Origin: Caldilineaceae bacterium
GTDB lineage: Bacteria > Chloroflexota > Anaerolineae > Caldilineales > Caldilineaceae
Length of the DNA stretch: 64,000 bases
Reading direction: 5' to 3'
Assembly (NCBI GenBank): GCA_019637685.1
Contig: JAHBVF010000007.1
Coordinates: 151,401 to 215,400 of the forward strand
The position numbers were made by a program, and so were the translations under genes. The notes under the pieces are model-generated. The model was not told the origin of the DNA. It made no database searches and was given only the letters and a program-made list of their open reading frames with translations. Below, piece after piece: positions 18,073 to 26,648 of this stretch; position 1 is the stretch's first letter, and the number at the start of each line of letters is the position of its first letter.

Positions 18073-19581
18073 ATGACCAGCTACGACACACTCATTATCG
18101 GCTCCGGCTCGGCAGGCGGTGTCCTGGCCGCCCGCCTCTCCGAAGACCCCACCCATCAAGTGCTGCTGCTGGAAGCAGGTCCGGATTACACCTCCGCCGA
18201 GGCCCTGCCCAGCGACCTGCGCTACGGATTTGGCACGCCGTCGGGCATCCTCAGCCTTACCCACGACTGGGGCTACAGCGCCACGGCCACACCGGCCGCG
18301 CCGCCCATCGCCATCCCCCGGGGCCGGGTAATCGGCGGCAGCAGTTCGGTGAATGCCACCATTTTCCTGCGCGGCATCCCCGATGACTTTGCCCGCTGGG
18401 TTGCATTGGGCAACGACCGCTGGGCGTGGGAATCGGTGCTACCCTACTACCGCAAAATTGAGAAGGATCAGGATTTCCAGGACGATTTCCACGGCAGCGA
18501 CGGGCCAATTCCTGTAGGGCGCTACGGGGAAGCGGACTGGCCGGAGGACCAGCGGGCCTGGTACGCGGCCTGTCTGGACGCGGGCTATCCCGAATCGCCC
18601 GATATGAATCGGCCCGGCACAACCGGCGTGGGACCATACCCGCTCAACAGCCGGGGCCGGGTGCGCCACAGCACGGCCCTGGCCTATCTGCTCCCGGCCC
18701 GGGGCCGCGCCAACCTGACCATTCGGGGCAACGCGGTGGTGCAGCGCATCTGCTTTGCGGGCAGCCGGGCCGCGGGCGTGGAAGCGCTGATCGACGGCGC
18801 GGCGGAGGAGATTTCCGCGGGGCGGGTGATCCTCTGTGGAGGTGCGATTGCCTCCCCCCAATTGCTGATGCTCTCCGGCATTGGCCCCGCGGAGCATTTG
18901 CGGAGTCTGGACATTCCTGTTCTGCTGGACCGGCCCGGCGTAGGCGACGGCCTGCGCGACCACCCGACCACAGGTCTGCTCTGGCGGGTGCGGTCCGATT
19001 TCCCAGCCAACACCACAGCCCACTTCCATCAGGTGGGGTTGCGCTATTCCGCGGCGGGTTCGGACTTCTTCAACGATATGATTGTCTATTTTGGCGTACA
19101 TCCAGTCGAGCAGACTCTCTTTGTACGTCCAACGATAAACTACGCCCTGAGCACAGGAACCCTGCGCCTGACTTCGACGGATGTCCGTGTCCAGCCCGCG
19201 CTGAACTATGGCTATTATGCCCATCCCTTTGACAGGCAACGCCAGCGCGAGGCCATTCGCCTGTGTATAAAGTTGGTAGGCACTGATGGCTTTGCGGGTT
19301 TTGTACGGGAGCCGATCCAGCATCCGGGACAGGCACTACACGACGACCCGGCGCTGGATCACTGGATTCTGCGCCACGCGGATACGGGCCACCATTCCAG
19401 CAGCACCTGCCGGATGGGGCCGGAAGCCGATGGCCTATCGGTGGTGGACCAGCGCGGGAAGGTCTACGGCACAGAGGGGCTGTGGGTGGTGGACGCGTCG
19501 ATTTTGCCGGAAACCGTGCGCGCCAATATCAACGCCACAGTGCTGATGATGGCCGAACGTATGGCCGACTGGCTGAAATAG
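18073..19581 (+). CDS. GMC-family FAD-dependent oxidoreductase (choline dehydrogenase-like)
   Basis: A flavin alcohol oxidase/dehydrogenase of 502 aa; the alcohol substrate is unknown. The FAD-binding motif is YDTLIIGSGSAGGVLAARL at the N-terminus, the first GMC signature GRVIGGSSSVNATIFLRG is near residue 82, the second is CGGAIASPQLLMLSGIG, and the C-terminus has HHSSSTCRMG with the catalytic-type His and VDASILPETVRANINAT. I chose ATG 18073 since homology starts there; ATG 18061 is equally possible and neither has a strong ribosome site. The predicted promoter at 17998-18026 makes longer starts unlikely. Downstream genes run in the same direction with short gaps. Confidence 0.9.
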   Translation: MTSYDTLIIGSGSAGGVLAARLSEDPTHQVLLLEAGPDYTSAEALPSDLRYGFGTPSGILSLTHDWGYSATATPAAPPIAIPRGRVIGGSSSVNATIFLRGIPDDFARWVALGNDRWAWESVLPYYRKIEKDQDFQDDFHGSDGPIPVGRYGEADWPEDQRAWYAACLDAGYPESPDMNRPGTTGVGPYPLNSRGRVRHSTALAYLLPARGRANLTIRGNAVVQRICFAGSRAAGVEALIDGAAEEISAGRVILCGGAIASPQLLMLSGIGPAEHLRSLDIPVLLDRPGVGDGLRDHPTTGLLWRVRSDFPANTTAHFHQVGLRYSAAGSDFFNDMIVYFGVHPVEQTLFVRPTINYALSTGTLRLTSTDVRVQPALNYGYYAHPFDRQRQREAIRLCIKLVGTDGFAGFVREPIQHPGQALHDDPALDHWILRHADTGHHSSSTCRMGPEADGLSVVDQRGKVYGTEGLWVVDASILPETVRANINATVLMMAERMADWLK

Positions 19582-19611
19582 TCGAAGCACAGTAAAAAAA
19601 GCGAGAGTCAC

Positions 19612-20412
19612 GTGATCTATCAGCCCCAACCAGCCTACCCCACCCCGGCCCACGCGGCCGCGGCCGCGGCCATTGCCGAGCGTTTTGCCAGCGAAACCGA
19701 CGCGGTGCTGCTGCTCAATTCCTGTGCGCGGGGCAAAGCCAGCCCGGACAGTTGCCTGGACATCGGCCTGCTGCTGCGCCCGGAGCGCTATGCGGCCCAC
19801 GCCCCTGCCCTGGAAGATGACTGGGAGCGCTGGTATGCTATTGCGCCTGTCTTCCGGGCGTTGGAAGCCGCAGGCCGTTTCGCCGATGTCCATTTGGACG
19901 TCATCAGCGGCGTCTATACACCCGGTGAACGCAGTTGGACAGACGGGCCGGACAGCTTTGAACTGGAGATCGGCAACCACCTGGCCTACGCCCATCCCCT
20001 CGCCCAGACAGGCCCCTATTGGGACGAACTGCGCGCCGACTGGCTGCCCTTTTATGGCGACGAATTGCGCGGTCAACGCCTGGCGATGGCGCGCAGATTC
20101 TGTCTGAACAATCTGGACCACATCCCGCTCTACAGCCCCCGCGGACTGCACTTTCAATGTCTGGACCGTCTCTACAACGCACATCGGGAATTCCTGCAGG
20201 CGCTCTTTATCAGCCGCCGGGTCTATCCAATCGCCTATGACAAATGGATCCACGAACAGGTGGTGGAGATTCTCGGCCTGCCAGACCTCTACGAACAGCT
20301 GCTTCACCTCTTCCAGATTCGGGATTTACAGAGCAGTGAAATTGTGGAAAAGAGCGAACATCTGCGAGAATTGCTAAATTGCTACGCGCCCGCCCCCAGC
20401 GAAAGTCTCTAA
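19612..20412 (+). CDS. Nucleotidyltransferase-superfamily protein, possibly inactive
   Basis: A 266-aa protein. The segment LLLNSCARGKASPDSCLDIGLLL (about residues 35-57) resembles the GS...SDxD motif of nucleotidyltransferases, with VHLDVI about 50 residues later as a possible third carboxylate. The Gly of GS is Asn and the first Asp is Cys, so catalysis is doubtful. The C-terminal two thirds is helical, as in DUF4037-type proteins. The start is GTG 19612, after GAGAG. The stop overlaps the PHP gene start (TAATG). Confidence 0.6.
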   Translation: MIYQPQPAYPTPAHAAAAAAIAERFASETDAVLLLNSCARGKASPDSCLDIGLLLRPERYAAHAPALEDDWERWYAIAPVFRALEAAGRFADVHLDVISGVYTPGERSWTDGPDSFELEIGNHLAYAHPLAQTGPYWDELRADWLPFYGDELRGQRLAMARRFCLNNLDHIPLYSPRGLHFQCLDRLYNAHREFLQALFISRRVYPIAYDKWIHEQVVEILGLPDLYEQLLHLFQIRDLQSSEIVEKSEHLRELLNCYAPAPSESL

Positions 20413-21311
20413 TGCTTCCAAATTCTGTTTATCCCGTCGATCTTCAAGTCCACAGCACCCGTTCGGATGGCACAGAGACGCCTACCCAACTGGTAGAGCA
20501 CGCGGCCCGCATCGGCATTCGGGTGTTGGCCTTGACCGATCACGACAGTGTATTGGGGGTGGACGAGGCCCTGGCCGCGGGCGAAAGGATGGGCGTGCGG
20601 GTGATTCCGGCCATCGAGTACAGCATCACCGCTGAACGCAAGCGGGACCTGTTGGACATCAACATTCTCGGCTACGGCATCCGCCACAACGACCCGGAAC
20701 TCCAGGCTATTCTGCAGCGGGTCATCGACAGCCGGGTGGAGCAGAAAGTGCGCCAGGTGGAGCGGCTGCAAAGCTACGGCGTGACAGTGCCGGTGGAAGA
20801 AGTGTTGGCCCTGGCCGACGGTGTGCCTGGCCGTCCCCACATTGCCCAAATCGCGCTGAAACACAACCCCCAACGCTTCGAGAATATCGACGACGTTTTT
20901 CGCCAGTTCCTGGCCGGGGACGCGCCCAATTCGGTCTATGTGGGGCGCAGTTTCAGCCTCTCGCTGGAGGAGTCCATCGACCTGACCCACCAGATGGGGG
21001 GCGTGGCTGTGCTGGCTCATCCGGGCATCTACCAGCGGGTGCGGGACATCGACAGCGTTCTGGCCCGGATGGTGGATGTGGGCCTGGACGGGCTGGAGGT
21101 ACGCTATCCCTACGCCAGAGAAAGACGGCGCAGCATCCCCAACGCCGACGCGGCCGCGCTCACAGCCCACTTTGCCGCGGCGGCCCAGCGCTATGGACTG
21201 CTCGTCACCGGCGGCAGCGATTTCCACGGCGCACGCAAGAAGAATCAATTGGGCGAAGCTGGCTTGTCGGAAGAAGAATGGCAGACGCTTCGCGCCCGTT
21301 GCAATTGGTAG
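20412..21311 (+). CDS. PHP-domain metal-dependent phosphoesterase (RNase AM/YciV-like)
   Basis: A 299-aa PHP protein. Metal-ligand motifs are DLQVHSTRSDGT (about 9-20), LALTDHDSVLG, PAIEYS (Glu ligand), VAVLAHPG and TGGSDFHG near the C-terminus. This set fits the YciV/TrpH group, which acts on 3',5'-nucleoside bisphosphates or RNA 5' ends. ATG 20412 overlaps the preceding stop codon, so the two genes are translationally coupled. alr follows after 4 bp. Confidence 0.9.
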   Translation: MLPNSVYPVDLQVHSTRSDGTETPTQLVEHAARIGIRVLALTDHDSVLGVDEALAAGERMGVRVIPAIEYSITAERKRDLLDINILGYGIRHNDPELQAILQRVIDSRVEQKVRQVERLQSYGVTVPVEEVLALADGVPGRPHIAQIALKHNPQRFENIDDVFRQFLAGDAPNSVYVGRSFSLSLEESIDLTHQMGGVAVLAHPGIYQRVRDIDSVLARMVDVGLDGLEVRYPYARERRRSIPNADAAALTAHFAAAAQRYGLLVTGGSDFHGARKKNQLGEAGLSEEEWQTLRARCNW

Positions 21312-21315
21312 CCCA

Positions 21316-22476
21316 ATGACCCAATCTTCACCCGCCAGTCTCCCTCCCAACCGTCCCACCTGGCTGGAAATCGACATCAGCGCGCTGGCTGGCAATGTGC
21401 GGGCGCTGCGGCAGCGGATCGGCCCCGCTCGCCAGCTCTTTGCTGTTGTAAAAGCCAACGCCTACGGCCACGGCGCGGAGATCGTCGGGCCGGCCGCGCT
21501 GGCTGCCGGTGCAGATCGGCTGGCTGTGGCAACACTGGGCGAAGCAGTGGCCCTGCGCCAAACCGGTGTCACCGCGCCGATTCTGCTGCTGGGCTATACC
21601 CCAGGCCGCCTGGGCGGGGAATTGATCCGCCAGGAGCTGACTGCCACACTTTTTGACGCAGACGTAGCCCGCGCCTGGTCGGCCGCCGGGCAAGCCGCGG
21701 GCAGGCCCATTCCCGTCCACGTGAAGGTGGACACAGGGATGCATCGGCTGGGGCTGGACCCGGCAGCGGTTCCCGCGTTTCTGGGCCTGTTGGCCGACCT
21801 GCCCGGCCTGCGGGTGGAAGGTATCTACACCCATTTCAGCACCGCCGACGAGGCAGACCAGCACTTTGCCCAGTACCAATTGAAACAGTTTACCGACCTG
21901 CTGGGCACACTGTCCGCGGTGGGCCTGCGCCCGCCCCTGGCCCACGCGGCCAACTCGGCGGCCATTCTCAGCCTGCCCGCAAGCCATTTGGACGGAGTGC
22001 GCGCGGGCATTGCGCTCTATGGCCTGCACCCCAGCCCACAGGTGAAACTGCCGTCCCCATTCCGTCCGGTCCTCGGCTGGAAGGCCCGAATCGCGCAGGT
22101 CAAAGCCCTGGCAACGGGCGAATCGGTTTCCTATGGCAACGCGTGGACCGCGACCGCGGCATCGACTATCGCGATTCTGCCTGTAGGCTATGCGGACGGC
22201 CTGCCCCGCGGGCCACGCACGTGGCAAAGTGTGCTGATTAACGGCCAGCCAGCGCCGATTGTGGGTCGGGTCTGTATGGATATGACAGTTGTGGATGTAA
22301 CGGCTATTTGTGCAAGGGGTGAGGCCGTGCAGCCCAACGACAAAGCCATTTTGTTGGGCGTGCAGGGCAGCGGGCAGATTACAGTGGAAGAAGCGGCCCG
22401 ACGGCTGGAAACCATCAACTACGAAGTGACCAGCCGTTTGATGGCGCGCCTGCCCAGAATCGCTATACTTTCGTAG
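21316..22476 (+). CDS. alr: Alanine racemase
   Basis: A PLP enzyme making D-alanine for peptidoglycan. The 386-aa product has the PLP-lysine motif AVVKANAYGHGA (Lys near 42), the substrate-binding HVKVDTGMHRLGL, ARIAQVKALATGESVSYG, and the second catalytic Tyr region LPVGYADGLPR, with GRVCMDMTVVDV. ATG 21316 lies 4 bp after the PHP stop codon; the same frame is open upstream inside the PHP gene but is not used. Confidence 0.95.
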   Translation: MTQSSPASLPPNRPTWLEIDISALAGNVRALRQRIGPARQLFAVVKANAYGHGAEIVGPAALAAGADRLAVATLGEAVALRQTGVTAPILLLGYTPGRLGGELIRQELTATLFDADVARAWSAAGQAAGRPIPVHVKVDTGMHRLGLDPAAVPAFLGLLADLPGLRVEGIYTHFSTADEADQHFAQYQLKQFTDLLGTLSAVGLRPPLAHAANSAAILSLPASHLDGVRAGIALYGLHPSPQVKLPSPFRPVLGWKARIAQVKALATGESVSYGNAWTATAASTIAILPVGYADGLPRGPRTWQSVLINGQPAPIVGRVCMDMTVVDVTAICARGEAVQPNDKAILLGVQGSGQITVEEAARRLETINYEVTSRLMARLPRIAILS

Positions 22477-22528
22477 CTATCTCCGCATATGTCTACAGCG
22501 AGTCAGGACAACAACAGGCGGAGGTGAG

Positions 22529-23203
22529 ATGGATAGTCGAGCGGAAAAGGCAGAAGCGGTCTACACCCGCCTGAACGCAGCGTATGGCATTCCAGACTGG
22601 CGGCCCGCGTTCGCCCCGGTGGACGAACTGATCCTAACGATTCTCAGCGCCAACACAAACGACCGCAATAGTCTGCGGGCCTTTGAAAGACTCAAAGAAC
22701 AATTTGGCGAGGATTGGGACGCGATTCGGGTTGCGCCCCTGGATGAGATCAAAAAAGCCATCCGTGTGGCCGGGATGTACAATCAGAAGGCTCCACGCAT
22801 TGTCAACGCGCTGGAAAAGCTGCACAGAGAGATCGGCGCATACAGCCTGGATCACCTGGCCGGGATGGATGTGGACGAGGCCCTGGAATATCTGCAAAGT
22901 TTCCCCGGTGTGGGCCACAAGACAGCCAGTATTGTCCTTCTCTTCTGCTTTCGCAAGCCCACCTTTCCGGTGGATACCCACATCCAGCGCCAAAGCCAGC
23001 GGGTGGGAATCAGCCGGGCCAAAGCGCCGCCGCTGGAGGTCAAGCGCGATTGGGAATCGCTGCTGCCCGACGCCGATTACTATGCCCTGCACCTGAACCT
23101 CATCCGCCACGGGCGGGAAGTATGCGATGCCCGTTCGCCCCGTTGCGGTGAATGCGTATTGCAGACAATTTGTGACTACGCGCACGAACACAGGGCTGGA
23201 TAA
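22529..23203 (+). CDS. nth: Endonuclease III-like DNA glycosylase
   Basis: A base-excision repair glycosylase/AP lyase of 224 aa. The helix-hairpin-helix LQSFPGVGHKTASIVL contains the catalytic Lys (HKTA), and the catalytic Asp is in FPVDTHIQR. A C-x7-C-x2-C-x5-C cluster (CDARSPRCGECVLQTIC) binds 4Fe-4S. GGAGGTGAG lies just before ATG 22529, the best ribosome site of this gene run. It may be a member of the broader Nth family acting on pyrimidine damage. Confidence 0.92.
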   Translation: MDSRAEKAEAVYTRLNAAYGIPDWRPAFAPVDELILTILSANTNDRNSLRAFERLKEQFGEDWDAIRVAPLDEIKKAIRVAGMYNQKAPRIVNALEKLHREIGAYSLDHLAGMDVDEALEYLQSFPGVGHKTASIVLLFCFRKPTFPVDTHIQRQSQRVGISRAKAPPLEVKRDWESLLPDADYYALHLNLIRHGREVCDARSPRCGECVLQTICDYAHEHRAG

Positions 23204-23296
23204 CGACAGCACCAATTGTCACTTATGCCTGTCGCTTGTGCCTGTCACTTTTGCAGGCCACAGCTAACGCTCATTGCTTCCGCAAAAATCCTTAAC

Positions 23297-23330
23297 GCAA
23301 AAAGGCTGCCTCACAATGTGGGGCAGCCTT
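23297..23330 (-). terminator. Terminator of rpsT
   Basis: AAGGCTGCCTCAC (23302-23314 region) pairs with GTGGGGCAGCCTT, with T-G pairs and a 3-nt loop. On the minus strand it is followed by TTTTTGCG. Confidence 0.8.
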
Positions 23331-23356
23331 CGTATCAATTGGAATACACACCGTTT

Positions 23357-23626
23357 CTATTCGGCCGCGCCTATTTTGTGGAGCTGGGCCATCAGGCGGC
23401 TCTTGCGGCGGGCCGCGTTGCGGGCGTGGATTGTGCCTTTGGCCGCGGCCTTGTCCAGGGCCTGAATCGCAATGAGCACTGCCTGCTCGGACTCAGGATT
23501 GGCTGCGTCCACGGCGGTGCGTGCCTTCTTCACAGCCGTGCGGGCCGCGGTACGGTAGACACGATTCTGAACCCGGCGCTTCTCGCTCTGGCGGACGCGC
23601 TTTTCGGCAGACTTGATATTCGGCAT
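23357..23626 (-). CDS. rpsT: Ribosomal protein S20
   Basis: A 30S subunit protein of 89 aa, the usual length. The start PNIKSAEKRVRQSEKRR and the C-terminal GTIHARNAARRKSRLM are typical. GAGGG lies upstream of ATG 23626. It is monocistronic with its own terminator. The 150 bp upstream to the DUF2085 gene contains no other gene. Confidence 0.97.
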   Translation of the reverse strand: MPNIKSAEKRVRQSEKRRVQNRVYRTAARTAVKKARTAVDAANPESEQAVLIAIQALDKAAAKGTIHARNAARRKSRLMAQLHKIGAAE

Positions 23627-23777
23627 TGTGGTTCTATCCCTCTATTCCTGTCGTTGCCGCCGGTCTATTCCGTCTGTTCAACAGTAGACACCACGAGCGG
23701 CAGGTTGCTTTTGCTGGTCACAAGCAGTCAGTATAGCAGGCGGGGCGCACTTTGTCCAATGCAAAGGGTAGCCAAAA

Positions 23778-24413
23778 TCATTGTTTCTGTCGCGCCAACT
23801 CGGTTTTGATCACGCCGTTCATCGCCTCTTCCAGATAGGGATAGGCCAGCCAGACCGAAGCAGCACCGAAAAGTGCGCCGGTAACCGTACGCAGCCACCA
23901 GTTGCTCATACGCAGCCCAAAGAGTTGGGTAAAACCGTCCAGCGCAATCGGTATGAGAAAGAGCAGATAGACTTTGACACTGGGCGCGCGCACCCGGCGA
24001 CGAATCAGTGCGAAGATCAGCCCGGCCAACAGCACCGTCCCATAAATAGCAATATCCCGCTGACAGAGCGCGGTCTTGTAGCCGACAGTTGAATTGCCTG
24101 TGAATACCCGGCGTTCAAAAAGATTGCTGCCAGGCTTTACGCCATTGGCTTCCAAAACATTCAGACTGTAGAGCGGCTCTTCGCCAAAGAGGAAATAGCT
24201 ACGCTCGGGCAATTGGTGGCAGGCAAAGGAATAGAGGGAATAGATCGCACGGGCCGGGCGCTGGTAGCCAGCCTCGACCAGCACAGGCGCGGCTAACGGC
24301 AAAAAGAGATAGACGCCCACAGCCAGATTGATCAGCAACAGCCAGTGGCGGGCAATGCCCAGCACAATGCCATCGGCGACACGGGCAACCGCGGAGGAAG
24401 TTTGCGTAGCCAT
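23778..24413 (-). CDS. DUF2085 family membrane protein
   Basis: A 211-aa inner-membrane protein with about four helices (HWLLLINLAVGVYLFLPL, IAIYGTVLLAGLIFALI, VYLLFLIPIALDGFTQLF and VTGALFGAASVWLAY). The conserved DUF2085 signature YSFACHQLPERSYF lies near residue 63, with another Cys in KTALCQRD, so two conserved Cys could face the outside. Function is unknown. It starts 4 nt after the glutaredoxin-like stop, last in the ccdA-tlpA redox run, suggesting a thiol or metal role. Confidence 0.85.
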   Translation of the reverse strand: MATQTSSAVARVADGIVLGIARHWLLLINLAVGVYLFLPLAAPVLVEAGYQRPARAIYSLYSFACHQLPERSYFLFGEEPLYSLNVLEANGVKPGSNLFERRVFTGNSTVGYKTALCQRDIAIYGTVLLAGLIFALIRRRVRAPSVKVYLLFLIPIALDGFTQLFGLRMSNWWLRTVTGALFGAASVWLAYPYLEEAMNGVIKTELARQKQ

Positions 24414-24417
24414 TGGG

Positions 24418-24708
24418 TCAGGAGACCTCTGCGGGCAGGGACGACGCGGCCGCTTCCCGAATCCGGGCGCGCAATTGGCGCTGCGTGGTGGGGGAAGTCA
24501 ACCGTATGGACAGTTCAGCACCGGCGGTATCGGCGGTTTCAATATCCACGACAGGGAAGGAGCCGGCGAGTTCCGCCAGCAATGGATCGCCCGCGTGCAG
24601 ATGGCGTTTTTCGTAGACAAATCCCAGTTCACTTTGCAGGTCGAGCAGTTCAAAGTGAAAGGCATCGCACAGACCGCAGTCATCTTTGGAGTAGAGGAAA
24701 ACGCGCAT
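24418..24708 (-). CDS. Glutaredoxin-like (DUF836) thiol protein
   Basis: A 96-aa thioredoxin-fold protein. The N-terminal strand and active-site motif YSKDDCGLCDAFHFEL show a CxxC (Cys 11 and 14), and SFPVVDIET supplies the cis-Pro region. It belongs with the small glutaredoxin/DUF836 proteins. It lies 10 bp after tlpA and 4 bp before the DUF2085 gene, so it is very likely cotranscribed with the thiol-redox genes. Confidence 0.85.
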   Translation of the reverse strand: MRVFLYSKDDCGLCDAFHFELLDLQSELGFVYEKRHLHAGDPLLAELAGSFPVVDIETADTAGAELSIRLTSPTTQRQLRARIREAAASSLPAEVS

Positions 24709-24718
24709 AGAACTCTTT

Positions 24719-25312
24719 CTAATTCGCCTGTATCTGCGTCACAAATTGGCCCAGTTGATCGCCTGTCAAGAGGCCGGTCCAGCGGGCGCTGACAATGCCC
24801 TGGCGGTCGATGAAAAGGGTGGTGGGCATAGTGCGCACGCCATACAACTTGCGCACCGCGCCAGCCTCGTCCACCAGCACCGGCATTGTCATCCCAAATT
24901 CCTCGGCAAAGGGCTGGATGGCTGCCAGCGATTCCTGGGTGTTGATTTCCAGCACCACCAAATCGGAATTTTGGTTGCTCATTGCCACCAGTTCGGGCAT
25001 TTCGGCGCGACAGGGACCGCACCAGGTGGCCCAAAAGTTGACGATCACCGGCCTGCCCTGCAACGCGGCCAGGTCCCCGCCCCGGCCGTCCTCCCAGACA
25101 AAGGCGAAGTTGGGCGCAGGCTGTCCCACTGCCACGGCAACGGGCGAAGCATCCACCACCTGTGCCACCGGGAAACCCGCGCCCAGAGCAACGGGAAATT
25201 CAGCGGGGGTGATGGGCGAAAAGGCGAGGGGAGGGGTACTATCTCCTCCAACACAGGCAGCCAGAACCAGCACAGAGACGAGCCACAAAAAGCCAATCCG
25301 CAGGCGCTTCAC
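24719..25312 (-). CDS. TlpA/ResA-type thiol-disulfide oxidoreductase lipoprotein
   Basis: An extracytoplasmic thioredoxin-fold protein that passes electrons from CcdA to apocytochrome c or other targets. It is 197 aa. The signal peptide ends in the lipobox LVLAAC. The active site is NFWATWCGPCRAEMPEL, with VRTMPTTLFIDRQG as the cis-Pro loop. I place the start at GTG 25312 because AGAGGA precedes it by 6 nt on the minus strand; a GTG at 25342 has no ribosome site and would overlap ccdA. Confidence 0.92.
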   Translation of the reverse strand: MKRLRIGFLWLVSVLVLAACVGGDSTPPLAFSPITPAEFPVALGAGFPVAQVVDASPVAVAVGQPAPNFAFVWEDGRGGDLAALQGRPVIVNFWATWCGPCRAEMPELVAMSNQNSDLVVLEINTQESLAAIQPFAEEFGMTMPVLVDEAGAVRKLYGVRTMPTTLFIDRQGIVSARWTGLLTGDQLGQFVTQIQAN

Positions 25313-25334
25313 ATTTATCCTCTCGGCCAGAAAA

Positions 25335-26240
25335 TTATCCACGACTGTCGGAAAGAGAAGCTCCGCTGAGATAGCCGATGTAGGCGGGAATCAGCGGCAG
25401 GACACAGGGGCTGATGAAGCTGATGATTCCGGCCAGAAAAGCCAAGGGCGCAGCGCCGAATACACCCGAAGAGAACGCGGCACTGACACCAAAGGTAGCG
25501 GTGATCCAATCCTCGATATCGAAGACCAGCTCATTCAGAAAGCCGAATTGGGTGGTCAGTGCAGCCAATTGATCGCTCCACAGCAGCCAGGCCACATAAA
25601 TCAGAAAAATACCGCTGATGATACTGACGATATTGGCGTGGCGGTTCAGACGGCGCAGGAATACAGTGGCCCGGCTGAAGGCGGCACCGGTGATCAGAAA
25701 GGGCAGGCCCAGGCCCAGGCTGTAGATGGCGAGGAGGATTGCGCCCTGCCCAACGGTTGCACTGTCGCTGGCAAGAAAGAGGATACTGGCCAGAATCGGT
25801 CCCACACAGGGAACCCACCCGGCGCTGAAGCTGATGCCCATCAACGCGCTGCTGGCATAGCCCCAGCCCCGTTTGACGGTGTGCATTTCTGCGACCCGTC
25901 GTTCCGTGTACAGCAGGCCGTTGACAAAGCCCAATATATCCACCAGGGCCGTCATGGCCGGGTTGGCGGCCAGGCTGGGGTTGGACTGAATGGCATCGAT
26001 AATACGGCGCACGACGCCCAGCGTGACCAGCCCAAAGATCACCAGCATCACCGCGCCAATTTTCTGGATGGCGGGCAAATAGGCATTCAGGCTCTGTCCC
26101 AGCAGCCCGGCAGCCGAGCCAAGCAGTGTGAATACAATGCCAAAACCCAGCACAAACGAGACCGCGTGCAGGAAAGTTGTCGAACGGGTTACCCGTTTTG
26201 GGCTGGAAACCGGGGTTTGGGGGATAGCGGCCTGGGTCAT
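25335..26240 (-). CDS. ccdA: CcdA/DsbD-type thiol transporter, apparently circularly permuted
   Basis: CcdA moves reducing equivalents across the membrane to TlpA/ResA. The protein is 301 aa. Usually the helix with SPCVLPLIPAYIGYLSG is first; here it is last (ending about residue 293, DNA 25360-25438). The protein begins instead with what is usually helix 2, TTFLHAVSFVLGFGIVFTLL, and the second redox motif AGWVPCVGPILA is in the middle (DNA 25795-25833). Both redox Cys are kept. With a basic N-terminus (PKRVTR) and six helices, the inferred topology is N-in/C-in. A helix 3-4 loop of about 60 residues is longer than usual. ATG 26240 has AAGGA upstream; tlpA follows. Confidence 0.85.
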   Translation of the reverse strand: MTQAAIPQTPVSSPKRVTRSTTFLHAVSFVLGFGIVFTLLGSAAGLLGQSLNAYLPAIQKIGAVMLVIFGLVTLGVVRRIIDAIQSNPSLAANPAMTALVDILGFVNGLLYTERRVAEMHTVKRGWGYASSALMGISFSAGWVPCVGPILASILFLASDSATVGQGAILLAIYSLGLGLPFLITGAAFSRATVFLRRLNRHANIVSIISGIFLIYVAWLLWSDQLAALTTQFGFLNELVFDIEDWITATFGVSAAFSSGVFGAAPLAFLAGIISFISPCVLPLIPAYIGYLSGASLSDSRG

Positions 26241-26387
26241 TGGGTGGTCCTTTTCGCCGTGGCTCAATACATTCAATAGGCTGTAAAATCTGGTATTACA
26301 TTCCGACAGATGTACAGTCTATGCCAAAAGCCACGTGTATGAAGTAAATTCGCCTACGAAAGAAGGCAAACTGGAATTAGCGCAGCG

Positions 26388-26461
26388 TCAACAAAGTTTT
26401 TTTGGCGTAGAAGTTCGACTTTTCAGAAAAGTCGAACTTCTGTAGTCGAATAACTTTGTTT
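26388..26461 (-). terminator. Long hairpin between ccmD and ccdA
   Basis: A perfect 16-bp dyad AGAAGTTCGACTTTTC (26409-26424) with its complement (26426-26441) is enclosed by AACAAAGTT (from 26388) and AACTTTGTT (to about 26460). It probably separates the ccm genes from ccdA-tlpA. The remaining sequence of 26241-26504 shows no gene. Confidence 0.6.
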
Positions 26462-26504
26462 ACAGTGTAATTAGCGCGATAAGTCATCGATGGCTGTGGC
26501 TCAC

Positions 26505-26648
26505 TCACTTCTTACGCCGATCGGCCTGAAGCTGTTCTTCCAGCATCTGCACATCTTTCTCCAACGAACGCTGGCGCACCAGCATATAGACGACAAATGC
26601 ACCCACGGAAAGCCACAAAATAATCAGAGCAGCGGCCAGATAGATCAT
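26505..26648 (-). CDS. ccmD: CcmD-like small membrane protein
   Basis: A 47-aa ORF starting MIYLAAALIILWLSVGAFVV, one hydrophobic helix followed by a charged helix ending in DRRKK. Size, single helix and position directly behind ccmC match CcmD, which holds heme-loaded CcmE to the CcmABC complex. Its ATG overlaps the ccmC stop codon (ATGA at 26645-26648), so translation is coupled. Similarity in this family is weak, hence moderate certainty. Confidence 0.75.
   Translation of the reverse strand: MIYLAAALIILWLSVGAFVVYMLVRQRSLEKDVQMLEEQLQADRRKK

Noticed and set aside
24795..26279. A 494-codon frame antisense to tlpA and ccdA
   Set aside because: The minus-strand genes have lipobox, CxxC and membrane motifs; this frame has no support.
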